Shown here in pieces: positions 20,285-24,469 of a stretch of 24,469 nucleotides of DNA. Source of the DNA: JAAKFL01 sp964629645 (lineage in GTDB: Bacteria > Chlamydiota > Chlamydiia > Chlamydiales > SLFE01); assembly GCA_964629645.1 (NCBI GenBank), contig CAZVSU010000038.1, positions 1-24,469 on the forward strand. Reading direction: 5' to 3'. Both the position numbers and the translations under genes were made by a program. Under the pieces are notes generated by a model that searched no databases, was not told the origin of the DNA, and saw only the letters and a program-made list of their open reading frames with translations. Each line of letters starts with the position of its first letter. Positions within the stretch are counted from its first letter, which is position 1.

Positions 20285-21242
20285 AGACCTGGAGCGTACA
20301 CCAATGAAACCGAAACAAATCTTAATCGAGACAACCAACTTCTGCAATCTACGATGCAAGGGCTGTCTCATACTTGAAGAGAAACCGTCGCACTTTCCGC
20401 TCGGTAGGTGGAAAGACATCGTGGATCAGAACGAGTGGGACGCGACCATCATCCCTTATATGTATGGAGAACCTATGCTCTGGAAACACCTCGTCGAAGG
20501 CACAAGGTACGTACTTGAGAAAGGTATGAGGTACTACATAGCGACGAACGGAACAATCTGGAACGATGAGTTCTTCGATCTCATCACCGACGACAACCGC
20601 GCCTATCAGATTATCTTCTCCCTCGACGGCCTTCCGTGGAACAGTGCCGCGCGTGCCGCCAGGCCCGGAGCGGACCCCATGGACGTATGGGACAACATAA
20701 GGGAGTTCGTGGAGCTGAAGGAACGTAAGGGATCGGATATCAATGTGGCGATCAAGCTCATACGTCGGGGTCAGGACTATGCCGAAATACAAGACTTCAT
20801 ACGACATTGGTTAACATACGAGGGCGCGGACTACGTGGCAATCGGGCAGTTGTTCGAGGGGAGGAACGAAACCTCCATGAGGCACAAGCCGTGTTGGTAT
20901 CCGAAGGACTTCTACATGATGATACGGAACAACGGGGACGTCGCCCGTTGTATGTATAATGCTGAGGCCCTTCGTCCCGAGTACCGTATGGGACACATCG
21001 ATGACGGCACGTTACTTGAGGTCTACAACAATGAGAAGTTCCGGGAACTTAGGAAGTATGAGACCTATCCCTGTGACGTGTGTCCGAATGCCTACAATGG
21101 GACGGGCTTCACCGGTACGGTTAAAGATCAGTCGACCGGAGATGAGTACTCGTATCACGAAGACTATTATAATCAATTCTATTCACTGAAAGACGAACGC
21201 GTAGGAGTACAGTATGAGAACACCTCGAATGATCGCGATTGA
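20274..21242 (+). CDS. Radical SAM protein with SPASM-like C-terminus, first paralogue
   Basis: 322 residues from a GTG at 20274 six bases after AGGAGG. The radical SAM core has CNLRCKGC (Cys24, Cys28, Cys31) binding the iron-sulfur cluster that cleaves S-adenosylmethionine, then a GEP motif (65-67) and TNGT (91-94). The C-terminal part carries four more cysteines (207, 226, 267, 270), the spacing of a Twitch/SPASM auxiliary cluster, and ends YSYHEDYYNQFYSL. Such enzymes modify peptides or sugars, or carry out other radical chemistry. It shares layout and a C-terminal motif with the next gene, and both follow a DUF115 protein. The substrate is unknown. Confidence 0.88.
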   Translation: MKSKDLERTPMKPKQILIETTNFCNLRCKGCLILEEKPSHFPLGRWKDIVDQNEWDATIIPYMYGEPMLWKHLVEGTRYVLEKGMRYYIATNGTIWNDEFFDLITDDNRAYQIIFSLDGLPWNSAARAARPGADPMDVWDNIREFVELKERKGSDINVAIKLIRRGQDYAEIQDFIRHWLTYEGADYVAIGQLFEGRNETSMRHKPCWYPKDFYMMIRNNGDVARCMYNAEALRPEYRMGHIDDGTLLEVYNNEKFRELRKYETYPCDVCPNAYNGTGFTGTVKDQSTGDEYSYHEDYYNQFYSLKDERVGVQYENTSNDRD

Positions 21243-22212
21243 AGTAACGAACAGATGCAACCTGAAGTGCGCCGAGTGCCCACAACACGCGTGGGCGAAA
21301 GATCAAGTGTACCCGGTAGGAGACATGGACTTTGAACTCTTTACTTGGATAATAGACCACATAGATTTCGAGACCCGGATAGCACTCTGGCTCGACGGAG
21401 AGCCTCTGATGCACCCGAGGTACTTCGACATGGTTGACTACATAGACGGACATACCGATATACCGTGGACAATCACAACGAACGGTATGCTTCTCACCGA
21501 ACGTATGATAGAACGACTGGCCGCCGGTAGGAACCTCTATCAAGTCATCTTCTCAGTCGACGGTTTCTACGATGAGACGATGGAAACGATACGTCCGGGG
21601 ACAAACCTCTCCTACATAAAAGGTGTCGTCGAGCGACTCAAAGATAAGGTAAGTGGAACCGTAGGAGTGAAGTTGACGGAGAAAGGCCAGGACTACCAGG
21701 AGATAGAGGACTTCATACTCTATTGGACGGACAAAGTGGACTACGCTATCGTCGGCAAGAACCTCGGTAAGATCAACGATGCGTCCCTTCGTCGGTACCC
21801 ATGTCGGTACTTCGACGATATGCTCATGGAAATACGATGGGACGGACGTCTCATACCCTGTTCGTACAACCTGGAAGCCGCCCTCGGTGACAAGATAGAC
21901 CTCGGTTACGTACAGGACTCTCCGAGTGTGCTTGCGGCATATAACAATGAGGCGTACAGGCGGCTGAGGAAACTACACTACGACGGAAGGTTCCCGGATC
22001 CCTGCAAGTTCTGCGGTTTCGCCTACACCGGCGACGGCTTCCAAGGAACGCTTAGACCGAGGAACTCCGAGGAAAGATCAAGGCCGTTGTTCTATCACGA
22101 GGACTACTACAACAGGTTCTACTCCTATGAGGTGCACCGTGGAGGTACCTCATCTCGTTCGTGGGAACCCGACCCCGAGATACTCCGAGAGGAAGACCAA
22201 CCATGGAACTAA
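21214..22212 (+). CDS. Radical SAM protein with SPASM-like C-terminus, second paralogue
   Basis: 332 residues, ATG at 21214, overlapping the first paralogue by 29 bases. Core motif CNLKCAEC (Cys15, Cys19, Cys22), GEP (62-64), TTNGM (88-92). Four C-terminal cysteines (197, 216, 264, 267) match the first paralogue's spacing, as does the ending LFYHEDYYNRFYSYE followed by a short acidic tail. By eye, the two proteins are clearly the same subfamily and probably arose by duplication. They may act in sequence or as a heterodimer on one substrate. No known radical SAM pathway is named. Confidence 0.88.
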   Translation: MRTPRMIAIEVTNRCNLKCAECPQHAWAKDQVYPVGDMDFELFTWIIDHIDFETRIALWLDGEPLMHPRYFDMVDYIDGHTDIPWTITTNGMLLTERMIERLAAGRNLYQVIFSVDGFYDETMETIRPGTNLSYIKGVVERLKDKVSGTVGVKLTEKGQDYQEIEDFILYWTDKVDYAIVGKNLGKINDASLRRYPCRYFDDMLMEIRWDGRLIPCSYNLEAALGDKIDLGYVQDSPSVLAAYNNEAYRRLRKLHYDGRFPDPCKFCGFAYTGDGFQGTLRPRNSEERSRPLFYHEDYYNRFYSYEVHRGGTSSRSWEPDPEILREEDQPWN

Positions 22213-22556
22213 AAGACTATTTCAAAGGGGTACCCGAGCATGAAGTTGACCTCTCCTTAGTGGAGTGGATTCTTTACCGCCTCGCCCTCGGCTACCTCAA
22301 GTACGGTCCTCTCAGGGAATACCTGAAAGACACCGGAAAACAAGGTACACCGGACGAACTCATCCATATGGCCGAACACAGGATACATATGTGGAGGCAC
22401 GAAGGCCGTGAGCGACATCTCGTGGACGCGATTAACTACCTCTTTCAAGCTATTATGGTTTCCAGGAAGGAACGCTACAAAGTTGAGACACACCGGTACG
22501 ATCTCGTGGGCGGTGTGATGAAAAATAATTTTGAGGAAAGTGAACTACCGTATTGA
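22203..22556 (+). CDS. Possible nucleotide pyrophosphohydrolase (DUF5664-like)
   Basis: 117 residues from the ATG at 22203, which has an AGAGGAAG site; a longer frame begins inside the radical SAM gene and looks unnatural. The helical sequence RLALGYLKYGPLREYL ... HMAEHRIHMWRHEGRERHLVDAINYLFQAI resembles small phage diphosphohydrolases such as DUF5664 or MazG-like dATP/dGTP hydrolases, with His/Glu/Asp residues in the order -H--W--EG-ERHL-DA-N-L-. If correct it could trim the nucleotide pool, perhaps to favour a modified base. The call is tentative. Its last codons overlap the next promoter. Confidence 0.5.
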   Translation: MELKDYFKGVPEHEVDLSLVEWILYRLALGYLKYGPLREYLKDTGKQGTPDELIHMAEHRIHMWRHEGRERHLVDAINYLFQAIMVSRKERYKVETHRYDLVGGVMKNNFEESELPY

Positions 22557-22581
22557 CACGGTGGCTTATTTATGATACAAT
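22553..22581 (+). promoter_or_regulatory. Sigma70-type promoter for the zinc-ribbon/nuclease genes
   Basis: TTGACA (22553-22558), 17-base spacer, TACAAT (22576-22581). The -35 is perfect and the -10 five of six. The spacer starts CGGTGG like other promoters here. It drives the gene at 22605, whose GGGGGAG site follows. Confidence 0.88.
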
Positions 22582-22604
22582 ACTTCTTATCATAGGGGGA
22601 GAGA

Positions 22605-22919
22605 ATGAAAAAGCCGTTACAAGAGAACATCGTCTACAATGAAAAAGAGGGTACTTACTACCATCATACTCCTTGGGAAGAACTTGAAGGACCATTCACT
22701 TCCGAGGTGGAAGCCATGGAATCACTTCAACGATTAAGCGAAGAGTTGTCAATCAAATACTGTATGGAAAAAAGGCATTCTCTTAAAGTAACCAATACTG
22801 ATATGGTAAATTGTACGGCTTGTGGAAGAACTTACAATCTAACGGCAGTACTAAACGTTTACCTGAGGAGAATAGAAAATCTTTTAAACATGTTAGAAGA
22901 GAGAGAGAATGCCGAATAA
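22605..22919 (+). CDS. Small zinc-ribbon-type protein
   Basis: 104 residues, ATG after GGGGGAG. The N-terminal half has a strand pattern (NIVYNEKEGTYYHHTPWEELEGPF) resembling a small beta domain. Residues about 67-75 (MVNCTACGRTYNL) form one CxxC knuckle of a zinc ribbon. The C-terminus is a charged helix (YLRRIENLLNMLEERE). The end overlaps the nuclease gene by 11 bases, so the two are co-translated. By eye it is AT-richer than the nuclease gene. Function unknown. Confidence 0.75.
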   Translation: MKKPLQENIVYNEKEGTYYHHTPWEELEGPFTSEVEAMESLQRLSEELSIKYCMEKRHSLKVTNTDMVNCTACGRTYNLTAVLNVYLRRIENLLNMLEERENAE

Positions 22920-23826
22920 GAAAGAGAGACGAAGAGCCAGCCACGCAGGATTTCATTTCCTGAACGACTACGCGAATTGCCCGAGGCACTTCTTCATTCA
23001 CTACCTGTTACGTATTGTACCGAAGACACAGGGACCGCCCCTACTCTTCGGTGCCGCCTTCCACGAGGCGAAGGCAACCTACTACAATACAAAGTCGAAG
23101 AGTAAGGCACTCAGCAAAGTGAAGCGCGAGCTTAAAGATTCTAAACATTTGTATGAGAGTCCCGAGGTCTATGAGAAACATCTATTTAAGGGACCTATAC
23201 TCCTTGAAGCATGGATAGATGCCTACGGCAAGAATGATCTGAATAACTTTGAGTTCGTCTGCGTAGAGAAGGAGTTCCATGTGCCGATCACCGAACGCTT
23301 CTACATGACGGTGCGCCCCGACGCGGTAGTGACCGACGGCAAACGAGCCTACATACTTGAGACGAAGACGAGTATGTTCTCCGTACAGGTGACGAAGAAC
23401 GCCGTGTGGATGGGCGACCAGGCAACCTCATACATATATGCGGTGAAGCGCCGATTTCCTGATCTGCCGCTGAGAGGCGTCATACCGGATGTGGCCTACT
23501 GGAACAAGAACAGTGAAAAACTTGAGAACATGAAGTTCGACCGGGAGGGACTCGTCACCAGGACCAAACAAGACTTGAGAGAGTTTGAGATTCAACAGGC
23601 GGGACTTATAAGTGAGATCAGTCAGAAGGTGGGCGCCTGGCGTTCCGGCTACGACCCGATCATGCTCTTCCCGAGAAACACCTCATGGTGTACGAGCTTC
23701 TCTTCACTCTGTGAGTATGCCTACATCTGCCGGAACAAACACCTAACGAGTAAGGGTCGGGCGCCGACCGGATTCATTCGCGATCGGCTCACCAAGAGTT
23801 CCGTCGAAAAGAAACTGGAGGTATAG
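22909..23826 (+). CDS. PD-(D/E)XK nuclease with Cas4-type cysteine set
   Basis: 305 residues. The motif order is that of RecB/Cas4-family nucleases: YANCPRHFFIHYL (Cys24), FGAAFHEA (His52), MTVRPDAVV (Asp138), YILETKT (Glu151, Lys153) and QATSYIYAV (Gln171). The last cysteines, Cys261, Cys268 and Cys274 in WCTSFSSLCEYAYIC, with Cys24, form the four-Cys iron-sulfur site seen in Cas4 and AddB. A basic N-terminus (PNKKERRRA) precedes the core. It probably processes DNA ends in recombination or replication. Its start overlaps the zinc-ribbon gene, and the promoter at 22553 drives both. Confidence 0.88.
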   Translation: MPNKKERRRASHAGFHFLNDYANCPRHFFIHYLLRIVPKTQGPPLLFGAAFHEAKATYYNTKSKSKALSKVKRELKDSKHLYESPEVYEKHLFKGPILLEAWIDAYGKNDLNNFEFVCVEKEFHVPITERFYMTVRPDAVVTDGKRAYILETKTSMFSVQVTKNAVWMGDQATSYIYAVKRRFPDLPLRGVIPDVAYWNKNSEKLENMKFDREGLVTRTKQDLREFEIQQAGLISEISQKVGAWRSGYDPIMLFPRNTSWCTSFSSLCEYAYICRNKHLTSKGRAPTGFIRDRLTKSSVEKKLEV

Positions 23827-23874
23827 AGAGATGAGTTACAAGGGATGGATATGAATTACAAAGGAGAGAAAGTA

Positions 23875-24243
23875 ATGTATGAAACAGGAACGACCTTATA
23901 CAATGGAAATATTGTTCTGTTTGACCAAGGAGATATAATCACGGTTGTAACCCCTAAGTGTATGGAGTTTAAAGCAAACTACCGGCCGGCGAGGGAAACT
24001 TTAAGTGCGATTGGATACGAACTTCCAACTATCGGTGAATTAGATTACATATATGATTATCTGTTTTTAGAAAACATCGGATCATTCGAGGATGATATCT
24101 ATTGGACCGACGAAGAACCTACCGGTACTGAGGCAAAAGCCGTCAACTTTGGGAAAAAGAATCACCCAATAAAAAGCATCGACGTCAACTTTCCAGTTTA
24201 TGTCAGAGGAGTAAAGGTAGTACATAAGGAGATGGTGAAATGA
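23875..24243 (+). CDS. DUF1566-like protein
   Basis: 122 residues from the ATG at 23875 (AAGGAG eight bases upstream); two further ATGs at 23845 and 23851 are in frame but less well placed. The core pattern ELPTIGELDYIYD ... GSFEDDIYWTDEEPT ... AKAVNFGKKNH ... VYVRGVKVV follows the DUF1566 (Lcl C-terminal) scheme: LPT--EL, YW---E, A--VNF, VR-V, typical of small beta-rich surface proteins. It lacks a signal peptide. The stop overlaps the next gene (ATGA). It is AT-richer than the nuclease gene upstream. Confidence 0.65.
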   Translation: MYETGTTLYNGNIVLFDQGDIITVVTPKCMEFKANYRPARETLSAIGYELPTIGELDYIYDYLFLENIGSFEDDIYWTDEEPTGTEAKAVNFGKKNHPIKSIDVNFPVYVRGVKVVHKEMVK

Positions 24244-24469
24244 AAAAACTACTACTTATCATGTGTATATTGTTCCTGACTGTAGGTCTCTATGCGAACA
24301 ACTTGTTGACGCTTGACGGACATACGTGGGAAGGCCTTGATGAAGAGGCAAAGGTGAACTTCCTTGCCGGGTACATGACGGCGATCATCTCCGTGTGGGC
24401 GTCCGTTCGTGCCGAGAGACCCGACGCGCTTGAAGCCCTGGAGGACTACTCGTTTGAAAATGTATCCCT
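24240..24469 (+). CDS. Exported small protein, cut by right edge
   Basis: The first 76 codons of a gene whose ATG overlaps the stop of the DUF1566-like gene. It opens with a signal peptide (MKKLLLIMCILFLTVGLYA). The mature part NNLLTLDGHTWEGLDEEAKVNFLAGYMTAI resembles small periplasmic proteins that begin with a G--W--L----K--FL-GY pattern. The 3' end lies outside the window. Function unknown. Confidence 0.75.
   Translation, partial: MKKLLLIMCILFLTVGLYANNLLTLDGHTWEGLDEEAKVNFLAGYMTAIISVWASVRAERPDALEALEDYSFENVS

Noticed and set aside
1..24469. CRISPR array
   Set aside because: No regularly spaced direct repeats with unique spacers were seen; the repeated hairpins at 12786-12927 all differ in sequence.

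Overview
The window looks like part of a tailed bacteriophage genome (Caudoviricetes) or prophage. It carries a packaging and capsid module (portal, large terminase, capsid, decoration, head-tail adaptor, spike-type proteins), dense overlapping genes with strong GGAGG ribosome sites, and several perfect sigma70-type promoters, so the host is a bacterium. No integrase, repressor, polymerase, tape measure or RNA gene was recognised. A short-tailed (podovirus-like) virion is a reasonable guess from the portal and adaptor types, but the host cannot be named. A 100-N scaffold gap (12666-12765) means the two sides were joined, not read through; a 15-base motif found exactly on both sides (12526-12540 and 13606-13620) supports one genome.

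Layout. (1) 1-12470, all minus strand: the virion operon, transcribed right to left from a promoter at 12510-12482. The order is candidate small terminase, holin-like membrane protein, tiny genes, large terminase, portal, small head gene, scaffold-like protein, charged protein, decoration protein, major capsid protein, small virion genes, head-tail adaptor, fibre-like proteins, a papain/transglutaminase-like lipoprotein and a beta-helix spike running off the left edge. Most junctions overlap (ATGA, TGATG, TAATG), so translation is probably coupled. (2) 12471-13217: a divergent control region, the gap, and two small plus-strand genes; the first is packed with perfect inverted repeats. (3) 13218-13999: no genes; a plus-strand terminator, an origin-like block (39-nt inverted repeats, TAATTCGTA repeats, AT-only tract, 18-nt direct repeats) and a minus-strand terminator. 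(4) 14000-16595, minus strand: an operon of eight small genes of unknown function. (5) 16596-16825: a second divergent promoter region. (6) 16826-24469, plus strand: small early-type genes, two copies of a structured leader element, then a modification-type cassette (Maf/MptE-like DUF115 protein fused to DUF551, HTH and zinc proteins, two paralogous radical SAM/SPASM-like enzymes, a possible nucleotide pyrophosphohydrolase), then a zinc-ribbon gene with its own promoter, a Cas4/RecB-like nuclease, a DUF1566-like protein and an exported protein cut by the right edge.

How they work together. The left operon builds and fills the head and makes the adsorption apparatus. The right arm looks like early or metabolic functions. 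The most unusual block is 17988-22556: a predicted sugar- or pterin-transferring fold beside two sibling radical SAM enzymes of one subfamily, which suggests a phage-encoded chemical modification (of glycan, nucleobase or peptide) that cannot be named from sequence alone. All functions are inferred from motifs read by eye; no database search was run.
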